This document shows, piece by piece, positions 1 through 8,982 of a stretch of DNA of 64,000 nucleotides; position 1 is the first letter of the stretch; each line of letters opens with the position of its first letter. Location of the stretch: contig NZ_CP093313.1 of the NCBI RefSeq assembly GCF_025264625.1, positions 1,674,001 through 1,738,000 of the forward strand, written 5' to 3'. The notes under the pieces are model-generated. The model saw nothing but the letters and a program-made list of their open reading frames with translations, was not told the origin of the DNA and ran no database searches. Position numbers and translations under genes: made by a program. This DNA comes from Occallatibacter riparius (GTDB lineage: Bacteria > Acidobacteriota > Terriglobia > Terriglobales > Acidobacteriaceae).

Positions 1-386
1 ACTGCGTCGGACCGCGACGGCTGCGTGTGCAGCAGTCTCACTGGATCCTGATGGTTGCTGCTCGAGAAGAACTGCCCCAGGTCTTCCGGCGTGATGTTGG
101 GATAGCTGTTCTTCACATTCACTTCGGCCCCGGCGGCAATCAGCGCTTCGGCCACCTTGAGTTCCCCGTGAAGGGCGGCAACGTGAAGCGGCGTGTCGCC
201 GTTACTGTCTTTCGCCTTCACCGCATTGGGATCGGAAGCCAGGATCGCCTGGACCTTCTTCAGGTCTCCCTTGCGGGCTGCATCGTGAATCGGATCGGCA
301 AACGCCGAACCGGTAAAGGAAACAACGAGGGCCGCAACAAACAGGGCCCGATGAAAACGTCCACCTTCAAGCATGAAATTCATCAT
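1..386 (-). CDS. Exported ankyrin-repeat protein (3' part outside window)
   Basis: The minus strand is open from the window edge to an ATG at 386 (a second ATG at 383 lies at better spacing from the GGAGAAG Shine-Dalgarno). The first 30 or so residues are a signal peptide (hydrophobic ALFVAALVVSFTGSAFA, cleavage likely after AFA). One ankyrin repeat follows, with the signature DSNGDTPLHVAALHGELKVA and then EALIAAGAEVNVKN. A preceding half repeat (IHDAARKGDLKKVQAIL) caps it. The protein is therefore probably secreted or periplasmic and binds another protein, but no partner is visible. The C-terminus lies beyond base 1, so length and additional repeats are unknown. Family call is firm; biological role is unknown. 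Confidence 0.75.
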   Translation of the reverse strand, partial: MMNFMLEGGRFHRALFVAALVVSFTGSAFADPIHDAARKGDLKKVQAILASDPNAVKAKDSNGDTPLHVAALHGELKVAEALIAAGAEVNVKNSYPNITPEDLGQFFSSSNHQDPVRLLHTQPSRSDA

Positions 387-447
387 CTTCTCCGCGTGTC
401 AGACAGTTTAATCCATCACTGGCCGGCCATCCGCCGACCGGCGTCAC

Positions 448-1983
448 TCATTGTGGCGGTGCGTGTCCAATGAACTTATCTGCCCACTGGAGGAACCATT
501 TCATGTTCGGCGCGTCCGTGTGCCCGCCATCATGCTGCCGCCAGGCAAGCTGCCCGTCCAGCAGCCCCTGATTCATCGGCGGCATCGGCGTCGTATGCGG
601 ATCGCCTTCAATCCCCGCCGCCGGCTTCGCGCCCAGCAGCGTCCATACCCGGCTCGCATCCACGGTGGCCATCCAGCTACCCTGGTGGTCGAGCCACTTC
701 GCATCGCCCTTCGCTGGAATCCCGTAGCTGATGAACGTCAGCCGCGGCGCGCACAGCGCAATCAATTCATTCGAATCCACCGGCAGCTCTCCCGGCGTAT
801 GCGGTCCCGTTGTCGACTCAGACGCGCCGTACTTGATGAAGTTTCCGGCCATCCAGTAGTACTCGCCGCCCGTCAGGCTCTCCACCGCCTCGCCAAAATT
901 CCGCCGCAGCAGCGTCGCTCCGCCCTTGCCCGACGAGCCAACCAGCACCATCGCAAACCGCTGATCGAACGCCATCGTTACCAGCGCCGCTTTGCCGTAG
1001 CGCGACACACCTTCAATCGCAACATGCTTGGCATCCACGCCCGGCTCTGTCTCGAGATAGTCGAGCCCGCGTCCAGCGCCCCATGCCCACGCCCGCAACG
1101 CACCCCAGTCCTCCGGCTTGCGCGGCTGCCCCTTGTTCACCAACCCGATGATTCCGCGCGTGATCCCCGCGCCATCGTCAGCCTGCACGCTTGCGGGATC
1201 GAACCGCACGAAGCCCCAACCCGCAGCAATGAGCTGCCACTCATTCGGCGGATCGCCGTCCTCGTTCATCTGCGGAAAAGCAAACGGCGTTGCCTTGATC
1301 GGCTGCCACGCCGGATACTTCGCAAACACATCCTTCAGCGATGGATCCTGCTGCGTCAGCATCGCCTTATACGCAGCATTGATCCGTTCGAACTCATCCG
1401 GCGAAGGTTCATGCGGATTCGGAAACCCCGCACGCGTGAACTCCATCATCACCGGCACCGGCCCCTTCGCCATCGCCGGTGTCACCAGCGTCATGTGGAT
1501 CTTCACTGTGATCGACGGGCAATCCGCGTTGTCCACCTCGCCGATAAGATCTTTCGCCACAACCGGCGTAAACCCGATGAATTCGTGATCGACGGCGTTC
1601 ACCTTCCACGTCACCTTCGGCGTGTGTTCCGGCACGCGCCCATAGACGTACTTTGACAGCATCTCCACCAGCTCAGGCCGGCGCTTGTTCCACCACTGAT
1701 CAGCGGTTGTCACCTTCTGCCCGTCATTCATCGTCAACGGGTCTGGAATCTCCGGATACGGATTCGCCTTCGACTCGTCGTAGTTGGCATGATTCGGCGC
1801 TTTCTCATTGCCGCTCGGCCCCGGACGCAGCGCCTTCACCCCGAGCTGGTCCATCATGTTCTGATGATCCTGCTCTGCCGTGAAAGTGACAGGAGCAGGC
1901 GCAGTCTGCGCAAGGAGCGCCACCGGCGCCGCAGCCAACCCAACACACATCGCAAAGGCAAACCGCATCATGCAACCAGCCAC
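448..1983 (-). CDS. Exported CE15-type glucuronoyl esterase
   Basis: This 511-residue protein begins at a GTG (1983) with GGAG seven bases upstream; an in-frame ATG at 1971 would give an equally good signal peptide (FAFAMCVGLAAAPVALLAQ). The serine-hydrolase nucleophile lies in GVSRYGKAAL (Ser327), the G-x-S-R-x-G-K form typical of carbohydrate esterase family 15, and the C-terminal HDGGHTDAPNMKWF supplies the catalytic His (His488). CE15 enzymes cleave the ester between lignin alcohols and 4-O-methyl-glucuronic acid side chains of xylan, so the protein probably acts outside the cytoplasm on plant cell-wall material. It is divergent from a GDSL esterase across a 77-bp gap, consistent with a small polysaccharide-deacylation locus. 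Some homologues are annotated as acetyl xylan esterase; the R-x-G-K context favours CE15. Confidence 0.8.
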   Translation of the reverse strand: MAGCMMRFAFAMCVGLAAAPVALLAQTAPAPVTFTAEQDHQNMMDQLGVKALRPGPSGNEKAPNHANYDESKANPYPEIPDPLTMNDGQKVTTADQWWNKRRPELVEMLSKYVYGRVPEHTPKVTWKVNAVDHEFIGFTPVVAKDLIGEVDNADCPSITVKIHMTLVTPAMAKGPVPVMMEFTRAGFPNPHEPSPDEFERINAAYKAMLTQQDPSLKDVFAKYPAWQPIKATPFAFPQMNEDGDPPNEWQLIAAGWGFVRFDPASVQADDGAGITRGIIGLVNKGQPRKPEDWGALRAWAWGAGRGLDYLETEPGVDAKHVAIEGVSRYGKAALVTMAFDQRFAMVLVGSSGKGGATLLRRNFGEAVESLTGGEYYWMAGNFIKYGASESTTGPHTPGELPVDSNELIALCAPRLTFISYGIPAKGDAKWLDHQGSWMATVDASRVWTLLGAKPAAGIEGDPHTTPMPPMNQGLLDGQLAWRQHDGGHTDAPNMKWFLQWADKFIGHAPPQ

Positions 1984-2060
1984 GCGCTCGCTCCAGAATG
2001 ATATGCTTGCATCGCTTTTGAAAACCGATTTACTTCGGTCCCCATGCTAAACCGTCCCCT

Positions 2061-3314
2061 ATGACACAGCCAGCAAAAATCTTTGCCATTGCCGCTCTTG
2101 TACTTACAAGCGGATGGGTGTTTGCGCAAGCTCCAAAGAGCGCGCCAACACCGGAGAACTGGGTCGTAAGCTGGGGCGCCTCGCAGCAGATACCAGAGCC
2201 AAACAACGCGCTGCCCTCCGAAGACCTGCACGACGCCACGGTCCGCCAGATCTTCCACCTCTCCATTGGCGGCCCCGCAATCCGTGTCCATGTCTCCAAC
2301 GCGTTCGGCACCGAGGCACTTCACTTAACGGCGGTTCACATCGCGCGGCCAGTGTCGACCTCCTCGCCTGCCATCGATCCAGCGACCGACAAGACCCTCA
2401 CCTTCGCCGGGAAGACCGATGTATTGGTTCCTCCCGGCGCGGAGTTCCTCTCCGATCCGATCGACTTCGCAGTTGCGCCCTTATCCGACCTCGCGGTGAC
2501 GTTCCACCTCGACGCTCCACCGTCCCGCGAAACAGGCCATCCTGGCTCGCGCGCCACGTCGTACTACGTCCACGGCGACTTCACCGGAGCCGCCAATCTC
2601 ACCGAGCCCAAACACGTCGACCACTGGTACCAGGTCTCCGAAATTGACGTGCAGTCACCCCCCGGAGCAGCCGCCGTAGTTGCCTTCGGCGACTCCATCA
2701 CGGACGGCCATGGCGCAACCACAAATGGCAACGACCGCTGGACCGACGTTCTCGCCGCGCGTCTCCAGGCCTCGCTGGCAACGCGCAACATCGGCGTCTC
2801 CAATCAGGGCATCGGCGGCAATCATCTTCTCACCGACGGCCTGGGCCCCAACGCGCTCTCGCGATTCGACCACGACGTGCTCGCACCCACCGGCGTGCGC
2901 TGGGTCATCATCTTTGAGGGGGTGAACGACCTCGGCGCTCTCGCGCGCGAACACGAAGTCTCACCCGCCGATCACGCCGCTCTCGTCGAACGCGTCATCG
3001 CCGCCTATCAGCAGATCATCGCCCGAGCTCACGCCCACGGACTCCGCGTTTACGGGGCCACCATCACTCCGTACGTTGGCTCCGGCTATTACCATCCCGG
3101 CCCGCTCAGCGGAGCCGACCGTCAGGCAGTGAACGCGTGGATTCGCGCCGCCGGCCACTTCGACGCCGTCATCGATTTCGACGCGATTGTGCGTGACCCG
3201 CAGCATCCTGAGCAACTCTCGCCCGCCTACGACTGCGGCGATCACTTGCATCCATCCCCGGCTGGCTACAAAGCCATGGGAGAAGCCATCCCAACCAGCC
3301 TTTTCGTTCCCTAG
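2061..3314 (+). CDS. Exported SGNH/GDSL-family esterase
   Basis: A 417-residue protein with a signal peptide (IFAIAALVLTSGWVFAQ). The N-terminal 190 residues form an all-beta region starting VVSWGASQQIPEP. The SGNH catalytic domain follows: block I AFGDSITDG (nucleophile Ser212), block II glycine in NQGIGGNHLL, block III EGVNDLG, and block V DHLHP (Asp394, His397). Such two-part proteins hydrolyse acetyl or other acyl esters on polysaccharides or lipids; the substrate cannot be read from sequence. It is transcribed away from the CE15 gene, so both may share a regulatory region. A DUF4062-like gene begins 42 bases after the stop codon on the same strand. Confidence 0.85.
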   Translation: MTQPAKIFAIAALVLTSGWVFAQAPKSAPTPENWVVSWGASQQIPEPNNALPSEDLHDATVRQIFHLSIGGPAIRVHVSNAFGTEALHLTAVHIARPVSTSSPAIDPATDKTLTFAGKTDVLVPPGAEFLSDPIDFAVAPLSDLAVTFHLDAPPSRETGHPGSRATSYYVHGDFTGAANLTEPKHVDHWYQVSEIDVQSPPGAAAVVAFGDSITDGHGATTNGNDRWTDVLAARLQASLATRNIGVSNQGIGGNHLLTDGLGPNALSRFDHDVLAPTGVRWVIIFEGVNDLGALAREHEVSPADHAALVERVIAAYQQIIARAHAHGLRVYGATITPYVGSGYYHPGPLSGADRQAVNAWIRAAGHFDAVIDFDAIVRDPQHPEQLSPAYDCGDHLHPSPAGYKAMGEAIPTSLFVP

Positions 3315-3356
3315 TTGAGAACCGCTTGCGCGGTGGGCTATGCTTGGCTTTCCCTT

Positions 3357-3875
3357 ATGGCCCACGGATTCGATGACTACCGCATCTTCATCTCAGCTCC
3401 CGGCGATCTGGACCCGGATCGCCAGTCGTGCTACGACGCCATCTCCGCAGTCAATGAAAACTGCTCCATGCCGGCCAAGGTTCTGCTGGTTTCAGTAGGC
3501 CTGCGCGAGAACGTTCAGATCGAAGCCAACCGCAGCATCGTCTCCGACAACGTGCGCTGGAGCAGCTATTTCATCCAGCTCTTCCAGGACGACTGGGGTC
3601 CGCGCGATCTCTTCCGCAAGCTGCTCTTTGTTGCCCTCGAATGCAAAGACGATCCGGCCATGCCGATGCGTGATGTCCTGATCTGCCTGAAAGACGCGCC
3701 GCACGAAACCAACCCGCAGATCCTCGCATTTCGCGCCGAATTGGAAGCCCTCGAGAATGTGCGCCTGATTCGCTACAGCCGGCCGGAAGAGGCCAGGCAA
3801 CAAATCGCAGAGGTATGCACCGCCTGGGCCGAATCCATCATCGCAGCGAAGGCCGCAATAAGCCCTCAAGCCTGA
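3357..3875 (+). CDS. DUF4062-like (TIR-like fold) protein, standalone
   Basis: I chose the ATG at 3357 (protein starts MAHGFDDYRIFISAPGDL) because the domain begins right after it; an upstream start at 3315 would add 14 unlikely residues. The 172-residue protein resembles DUF4062: the opening beta strand and helix YRIFISAPGDLDPDRQSCYD matches the family pattern of a hydrophobic strand, FIS, then DL and a charged helix, and a later strand-loop SSYFIQLFQDDWGP fits the conserved second half. DUF4062 is usually an N-terminal recognition domain fused to NACHT or TPR modules and is related to nucleoside-deoxyribosyltransferase and TIR folds. Here it stands alone with no effector. No strong Shine-Dalgarno is visible. 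The function is unknown. Confidence 0.55.
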   Translation: MAHGFDDYRIFISAPGDLDPDRQSCYDAISAVNENCSMPAKVLLVSVGLRENVQIEANRSIVSDNVRWSSYFIQLFQDDWGPRDLFRKLLFVALECKDDPAMPMRDVLICLKDAPHETNPQILAFRAELEALENVRLIRYSRPEEARQQIAEVCTAWAESIIAAKAAISPQA

Positions 3876-3906
3876 CTCAGGCCAGCCTGTCTCTTACGCT
3901 CTTATT

Positions 3907-3936
3907 GGAAAAGGAAACGCGAACGGCAACGTTCGC
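3907..3936 (-). terminator. Intrinsic terminator of tRNA-Leu
   Basis: On the minus strand a 7-bp perfect stem (GCGAACG and CGTTCGC) closes a TTGC loop and is followed by GTTTCCTTTT. It starts 17 bases past the tRNA 3' end. Confidence 0.75.
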
Positions 3937-3952
3937 TCTGACTATCTGATCT

Positions 3953-4039
3953 TGGTGCCGAAGAAGGGACTCGAACCCCCACACCCTTGCGAGTACATGG
4001 ACCTGAACCATGCGCGTCTGCCAATTCCGCCACTTCGGC
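3953..4039 (-). tRNA. tRNA-Leu, anticodon CAG
   Basis: The minus strand folds as an 87-nt class II tRNA. The acceptor stem is GCCGAAG paired to CTTCGGC, followed by discriminator A and an encoded CCA end (3953-3955). The anticodon stem CATGG/CCATG holds loop TTCAGGT, giving anticodon CAG. The long variable arm expected for leucine and the T-loop GGTTCGAGTCC are present. It reads CUG codons, the dominant leucine codon in these GC-rich genes. Confidence 0.96.
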
Positions 4040-4167
4040 ACGGGTAATCCAAGACAAGAATTGTCTGGACTGACAGTAACTTCAATGTTCGCAGATGCCG
4101 CGGAACGTGTCAAACCAGAGACGGCCCTGCAGGCACCGGGCCACAAGTGAACTCTTTAGCCAATACC

Positions 4168-4207
4168 GCAAAAATCAAAGGGCCGATCCGCATGAGCGAA
4201 CCGGCCC
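4168..4207. terminator. Strong hairpin terminator after the OsmC gene
   Basis: Bases 4180-4191 pair with 4196-4207 over 12 bp (two G-T wobbles) around a 4-base loop. On the minus strand the stem is followed by TTTGATTTTT, ending the OsmC-type transcript; on the plus strand it is followed by CGTTTTT, so it may work both ways. Confidence 0.85.
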
Positions 4208-4228
4208 CGTTTTTACGCAGGGAGGAAA

Positions 4229-4660
4229 CTACACCAGCTTCGCGTCCAGCTCAATCTGCGTGTTGTTGGCGAACAGCTTCGAGATCGGGCAGCCTGTCTT
4301 GGCGTCCGCCGCGGCCTTGTCGAACTGCTCCTGGGTTGCGCCAGGAACGCTCGCCGTCGTGGTCAGCGCGATCTTCGTCACCGCAAATCCGCCGTCCGTC
4401 TTGGCCAGGGTCACTGCCGCCTGCGTCTCGATCTTCTCCGGCGTCAGGCCTGCTCCGCCCAGCTGCGCGCCAAGCGCCATCGAGAAGCAGCTTGCATGCG
4501 CCGCCGCAATCAGTTCTTCCGGAGTGGTGCCGGAAGCCGCGCCCTCAAAACGAGTCGCGAACGAGTAGTTGGCGTTCGAAAGCACGCCCGTTGCCGTCGA
4601 AATCGTTCCCTTGCCTTCCTTCAGTGACCCGGTCCAGACCGCACTTGCCTTGCTTGCCAT
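4229..4660 (-). CDS. OsmC-family peroxidase
   Basis: A 143-residue protein of normal OsmC length. Both redox cysteines are present: the peroxidatic Cys in AAAHASCFSMALG and the resolving Cys in KTGCPISKLF, in the OsmC family arrangement that reduces organic hydroperoxides with thiol reductants. The N-terminal ASAVWTGSLKEGKGTIST strand-turn is also typical of OsmC, not Ohr. A near-consensus AAGGAGG sits six bases before the ATG, so translation is probably strong. The gene is monocistronic, with its own terminator between it and the upstream-facing tRNA gene. It probably protects against organic peroxides or osmotic and stationary-phase stress; no regulator is adjacent. Confidence 0.9.
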   Translation of the reverse strand: MASKASAVWTGSLKEGKGTISTATGVLSNANYSFATRFEGAASGTTPEELIAAAHASCFSMALGAQLGGAGLTPEKIETQAAVTLAKTDGGFAVTKIALTTTASVPGATQEQFDKAAADAKTGCPISKLFANNTQIELDAKLV

Positions 4661-4826
4661 TCCAATCCTCCTTGGTGGGGGTTTCGTTTCGTGGTTGCTG
4701 CCGGGTGAAGCGCGCCCTGCGGGGAAGCGGTGGACGGCGCCGGGATCAGCCCGGAGTTGATTTCTGGGGCACCTGCCGCATTGTTCGGCGCAGTCAGAGC
4801 CCTCTCCTCCATGCTAACCTCTCAAA

Positions 4827-5027
4827 ATGCTCCCGCAGCGCCCCGCCGCTCTCGATCCCGACTTTGCCGCTGATTTTTCACAGAATGCGGCCGCGTGCGC
4901 CCTCGACGAGCCCATCGATCATCATTGCCAGATCTGCCCCACCTGCAGCGCCCGGCTCACCGGACATCGCTGCAAGCTGGTCTGCACCCAGTGCGGCTAT
5001 TACCTGAGCTGCGCGGATTACTACTGA
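4827..5027 (+). CDS. Zinc-ribbon miniprotein (66 aa)
   Basis: The C-terminal half has two Cys pairs, CPTC and CTQC, 16 residues apart, in the pattern C-x2-C...C-x2-C of a zinc ribbon, with a further upstream Cys (HHCQI) and a terminal GYYLSCADYY. The N-terminal 30 residues look disordered. Nothing hydrophobic suggests export. The start ATG lacks a good Shine-Dalgarno, but the intact zinc ribbon makes chance unlikely. Such miniproteins usually bind nucleic acid or act as small adaptors; I do not recognise this one. It sits between the OsmC gene (divergent) and the SDR gene 108 bases downstream. Confidence 0.6.
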   Translation: MLPQRPAALDPDFAADFSQNAAACALDEPIDHHCQICPTCSARLTGHRCKLVCTQCGYYLSCADYY

Positions 5028-5135
5028 AGACAGCGCTTCCAGCGAGCCGCGTTTGGGGACAGCCTCCTCGACATCTCCCCTGACGCCGTATGCATCGGAC
5101 TCACCGTGCGGCGGGACTGCCGCAGGAGGGAATCC

Positions 5136-5972
5136 ATGCCGTCGTCCAAAGCTCACAACCGAGACAGTTCTAAGACGCCCCTGGCCATAGTCACCGGCGC
5201 ATCCACCGGAATCGGCTTTCACCTGGCGCGGGTATTCGCCGACAACAACTTCGACGTGCTGATTACCGCCGATGAAGCCCGAGTCAAAGACGCCGCCGTA
5301 GAGATCGAAGCGCTGGGCGCGAAGGTCTACACCGTGCAGGCCGACTTGAGCCGGCCAGAAGAGGTCGAGCGCCTCTGGAAGGAAATCGAAGCGACCGGCC
5401 GTCCCGTCGACGCCATCGCCATCAACGCCGGCATTGGCACCTCCGGCGATTTCGCCACCGAGACCGACCTCGACCGCGAGCTCAAGATCATCGACTTGAA
5501 CGTGCGCTCCACGGTGCATCTCGCCAAGTTGGCTGCGCGCCAGATGGTGAGCCGCGGTGAAGGTAAGATCCTAATCACCGCGTCGATCGCCGGCACCATG
5601 CCCACGCCGCTGATGGCCGTCTACGGCGCCTCGAAAGCATTCGACCTCGAGTTCGCGCAAAGCCTGCATCACGAACTCAAAGACAAGGGCGTGACCGTAA
5701 CTGCCCTCAAGCCCGGCGCCACCGACACCGACTTTTTCAAGCGCGCCGACATGGAAGATACCAAGGTCGGCAGCGAGGGTAAGAGCACGAACGATCCCTC
5801 AGCAGTCGCAAAGCAGGGTTTCGACGCCCTCATGCGTGGCGACCAGGAAGTCTTTGCCGAAGCGTGGAGCACCAAGATTTCCGGCACCTTTGGCGGCATG
5901 GTGCCTAACACCGTGAAGGCCGCGCAGCACAAGAAGATGGCCGCGCACGGAACCGCGAAGAAGTCAGCCTAA
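5136..5972 (+). CDS. Classical short-chain dehydrogenase/reductase
   Basis: The ATG at 5136 is preferred over an upstream GTG because AGGAGG lies six bases before it. The 278-residue protein has the Rossmann glycine motif TGASTGIG near residue 25, the structural NAG (INAGIG), the catalytic Ser in ITASIAG and the catalytic YGASK. The Tyr and Lys spacing (Y-x3-K) is correct, so it should be an active NAD(P)-dependent oxidoreductase. No cofactor-specific basic residue follows the first strand clearly, and the substrate cannot be predicted. The C-terminal Lys-rich tail is typical of YqjQ/DltE-like SDRs. It ends in front of a near-perfect bidirectional terminator. Confidence 0.88.
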   Translation: MPSSKAHNRDSSKTPLAIVTGASTGIGFHLARVFADNNFDVLITADEARVKDAAVEIEALGAKVYTVQADLSRPEEVERLWKEIEATGRPVDAIAINAGIGTSGDFATETDLDRELKIIDLNVRSTVHLAKLAARQMVSRGEGKILITASIAGTMPTPLMAVYGASKAFDLEFAQSLHHELKDKGVTVTALKPGATDTDFFKRADMEDTKVGSEGKSTNDPSAVAKQGFDALMRGDQEVFAEAWSTKISGTFGGMVPNTVKAAQHKKMAAHGTAKKSA

Positions 5973-5984
5973 TCGGCATAAGAA

Positions 5985-6021
5985 AGGCCGGACGCTTCCA
6001 AGCGTCCGGCCTCTCGTTTTT
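5985..6021. terminator. Bidirectional intrinsic terminator
   Basis: A perfect 13-bp stem (5985-5997 with 6000-6012), closed by a 2-base loop at the centre, is followed by CTCGTTTTT on the plus strand and by TTCTTA on the minus strand. It separates the convergent SDR and M28 peptidase genes. Confidence 0.9.
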
Positions 6022-6027
6022 GCGCCT

Positions 6028-7713
6028 CTATTTGCCCGCTTCGCTCTTCTTCCGCGCAGCCTCGAACTCGTCCCCAGCGTTCCACTCTACCGAGTGCGGC
6101 TGTTCGCTGGCCAGCCAGCCCAGCACCAATCCGAACCGCGCCAGCTTCGCATTCCCGCGGAAGTCCCAGTCCGCCCTGTATTCGTCCGACGGCTGATGAT
6201 AGTGGTTCGCAACGAAATCCTTGAACTGCGCTTGTCCCCAGGCTTCGTCGTGCCCTTCGAACAGCTCGCCCTCGTCCACGCTGAACGCCGGAATCCCCAC
6301 CCGCGCCAGAGAGAAGTGATCGCTGCGGTAGTAGTGCCCAGCCATCGGATTCGGATCCGGGAGCAGTTGAATATCGAACGCCTTCGCCACCGCTTGCACC
6401 GTCGGGTAGAAGTCGATTCGGTCCGCTCCGCCCAGGTCTGCAGAGCGCGGCACCCCAATCGGCAGAATCATGTCGTAATTGAGATCAAGCGTGATGTCCT
6501 TCGCCGGCACCGGAGGATGCATTCCCAGGTACTGCGATCCCAGCAGCCCCTGTTCCTCCGCCGTTACTGCGGCAATGTATATATCGTGCGGCGGCTTCTG
6601 TGTCGATTGCGCAACCGCCCGCGCCATCTCCAGCAAAATGCCGCATCCCGTGCCGTTGTCAGCCGCGCCGTTGTAGATGTTATCGCCCTTGGCGTCAGGA
6701 TCGATCCCGAGATGATCGTAGTGCGCGCTGTAAAGCACGGCATTGCCGCTTGGAGCCGCTCCTGCAACCTTGCCCACAACGTTGGTCGAGTCATACTTCC
6801 GCACCCGGCTCTCGACGTGTCCCTTCAGCCGCACCGGCAGCTCCACAGCCTTGAATCCCGGCTTGCCGGCCTTTGCAATCTCGTCGTCCACGTTGCCCAG
6901 CCCGGCGGCCGTCAGCAGCTTCTGCGCCACGTCATGCTGAATCCACGCGGCAGCCCGCAGCGTCGCATCAGGATCGCCCTGCAGATAGCTCTTCTCAATC
7001 GCCTGCGAGTTGCGCACCACATCCCAGCCATAACTCGCCAGATCGGTGCGATGAATGATCAGCACTCCCGCCGCGCCCAGCCTCGCCGCCTGCTCGTACT
7101 TGTACGTCCAGCGACCGTAGTAGGTCAGCGCCTTACCCTTGAAGAACTTCTCATCTGTCGACGGCGGCTCGTTCACGATCACCAGCGCGATCTTGCCGTG
7201 CATATCCACGCCCGCGTAATCATTCCACTTGTACTCCGGCGAGACGATGCCGTATCCCACAAATACAATCGGCGCGTCGATTTCGGCCGCAGCCTGCCCC
7301 GTCTGATCCTTCGATACGATATCTGTCCCGTAAGCCAGATCAATTGCCTGCCCATTCTGCGGCGCAAACGAGAACTTCGTCTTGTCCTCGACGGTGTGCA
7401 CCGCCATCAGCGGCACCCTCTGGAAGTATCTTCCGCCATCGCCTGCAGGCTGCAGACCACTCAGCGCATACTGTGTGGCGATATATTCAGCGGCGAGCTG
7501 GTCGCCGCGCGTGCCGGGTCCGCGCCCTTCCAGCAGATCGAGCGAGAGGAACCGCACATGGGCGCGAATCCGTTCGGCATCGATCGAATTCGCGGCAGAG
7601 CGCGCCGCCGGCGGCAGCCCCGGTACAGCCGGTACGGAATTCTGCTGCGCACGAAGAGAAGGCAACGAGATAAGAGCTAGAGCAAGGGTCAGAAAGTAAC
7701 GTCTGGAATGCAT
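6028..7713 (-). CDS. Exported M28-family metallopeptidase with PA domain
   Basis: A 561-residue protein with a signal peptide (FLTLALALISLPSLRAQ). A protease-associated (PA) domain occupies about residues 140-270, including VFVGYGIVSPEYKWNDYAG. The M28 catalytic domain carries the zinc ligands and catalytic residues His331 (SAHYDHLG), Asp352 (GAADNGTGC) and the Glu pair at 386-387 (TAEEQGLLGS), with a later ligand in YRSDHFSL. These proteins are di-zinc aminopeptidases or related carboxypeptidases that release amino acids outside the cell. It fits the peptide-scavenging theme of the two S9 peptidases in this window. Convergent with the SDR gene; mutY lies upstream on the same strand after a 55-bp gap. 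Confidence 0.92.
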   Translation of the reverse strand: MHSRRYFLTLALALISLPSLRAQQNSVPAVPGLPPAARSAANSIDAERIRAHVRFLSLDLLEGRGPGTRGDQLAAEYIATQYALSGLQPAGDGGRYFQRVPLMAVHTVEDKTKFSFAPQNGQAIDLAYGTDIVSKDQTGQAAAEIDAPIVFVGYGIVSPEYKWNDYAGVDMHGKIALVIVNEPPSTDEKFFKGKALTYYGRWTYKYEQAARLGAAGVLIIHRTDLASYGWDVVRNSQAIEKSYLQGDPDATLRAAAWIQHDVAQKLLTAAGLGNVDDEIAKAGKPGFKAVELPVRLKGHVESRVRKYDSTNVVGKVAGAAPSGNAVLYSAHYDHLGIDPDAKGDNIYNGAADNGTGCGILLEMARAVAQSTQKPPHDIYIAAVTAEEQGLLGSQYLGMHPPVPAKDITLDLNYDMILPIGVPRSADLGGADRIDFYPTVQAVAKAFDIQLLPDPNPMAGHYYRSDHFSLARVGIPAFSVDEGELFEGHDEAWGQAQFKDFVANHYHQPSDEYRADWDFRGNAKLARFGLVLGWLASEQPHSVEWNAGDEFEAARKKSEAGK

Positions 7714-7768
7714 GTCCGCTTGTCCTTTTGAACTACCTTGCGATGGTAATCAATCGCAGCGGTCCAGT

Positions 7769-8845
7769 TCAAAGCAGCATCGCAGCGGCCTTGCTCCCCG
7801 AAGCCGCCACAAGCAGGTGCGCGCGGGTAAGCACCTTGCGCGCCAGGCCCGTGAGCGGCAATCCGGCAAGCTCGTCCGCTCGCACCCAGCGCCGCTTCCC
7901 AGCAGCCGGGCCCGCGAGCTCCGTTACCTCATCTTCGTTCACATCGCGGATCCGCACGAAGTAGTTCACCTGCATAATCGCGTGGCGCACTGCCATCCGC
8001 AAATGTTCTTCAGGCACGTCCGCATTCCCCAGCGCCGGAAGCTCCCACATTCCCGGCATCACCGTGACGCTCGCAGGCCGCTGCTCCAGCAGCACCTCAC
8101 GTTCGCCCCTGCGCGTCTGTACGCAAAGTGCATGCGCAATCTCGCGGCTCACCATGCGGGCCCGCGGAGCAGCCTTGTGTTCGCCACGGGTCACGCAATG
8201 TTCCGCGATCGGGCATACCAGGCACTGCGGATTGCGCGGCAGGCACACCGTCGCACCCAGCTCCATCATCCCCTGATTGAAGTCACCCGGACGCCGCGGA
8301 TCCACAAGCTCACTCGCCAGCCCGTCAATCTTCTTGCGCAGCGCCGTCGCGCCACTACCCGAACTCGCTTCCCATCCCGCCAGCCTGCACAGCACGCGCT
8401 CCACGTTGCCATCCACCACCGCAACGCGCTCGTCGTGCGCAATGCTGGCAATAGCCGCCGCCGTATAGGCGCCAATCCCCGGTAGCTTGCGCAGCTCCGC
8501 CGACGTTGTCGGCATCCTTCCGTTCAGATTCTCCGCAACATAGATCGCCGCTTGGTGCAGCATGCGGGCGCGACGGTAGTACCCCAGCCCGCTCCACAAC
8601 GCCAGAACATCCTCTTCCGCGGCGCAGGCGAGCGCATCAACTGTGGGAAACCGTTCAAGGAACACGCGGTGCCGGTCGATAACCACGGCAACGCGGGTCT
8701 GCTGCAGCATGATCTCCGACACCCAGATCGAGTAGGGATCCTTGTTCTGGCGCCACGGCAGCTCGCGCTGGTTCGCCTCATACCACTTCAACAAGCGGGC
8801 GCGCAGTGCCGGCGCGTTCCAATCGCGGGGATTCGATGGAGCCAT
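7769..8845 (-). CDS. mutY: A/G-specific adenine DNA glycosylase MutY
   Basis: A 358-residue MutY with the helix-hairpin-helix LPGIGAYTAAAI, the catalytic Glu44 (WVSEIMLQQT) and Asp145 (AVVDGNVERVLC), and the 4Fe-4S loop Cys201-x6-Cys208-x2-Cys211-x5-Cys217. The C-terminal third is the NUDIX-like domain that recognises 8-oxoguanine. It removes adenine mispaired with 8-oxoG in base-excision repair. Length matches E. coli MutY. The upstream outer-membrane protein gene is divergent across 137 bp. Confidence 0.96.
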   Translation of the reverse strand: MAPSNPRDWNAPALRARLLKWYEANQRELPWRQNKDPYSIWVSEIMLQQTRVAVVIDRHRVFLERFPTVDALACAAEEDVLALWSGLGYYRRARMLHQAAIYVAENLNGRMPTTSAELRKLPGIGAYTAAAIASIAHDERVAVVDGNVERVLCRLAGWEASSGSGATALRKKIDGLASELVDPRRPGDFNQGMMELGATVCLPRNPQCLVCPIAEHCVTRGEHKAAPRARMVSREIAHALCVQTRRGEREVLLEQRPASVTVMPGMWELPALGNADVPEEHLRMAVRHAIMQVNYFVRIRDVNEDEVTELAGPAAGKRRWVRADELAGLPLTGLARKVLTRAHLLVAASGSKAAAMLL

Positions 8846-8982
8846 ACGCCCAGCTTACGCGATGCGCCTTTTCGCATGCGGGATGTTCGCAAGTTCGACC
8901 CTTCCACTCCGTGCGGAACTCCAAGCCAGAGCGAACCACGAGGCCAAAAGTCGCATCCACCTTTACGTGAAGGAGTGCGGAA

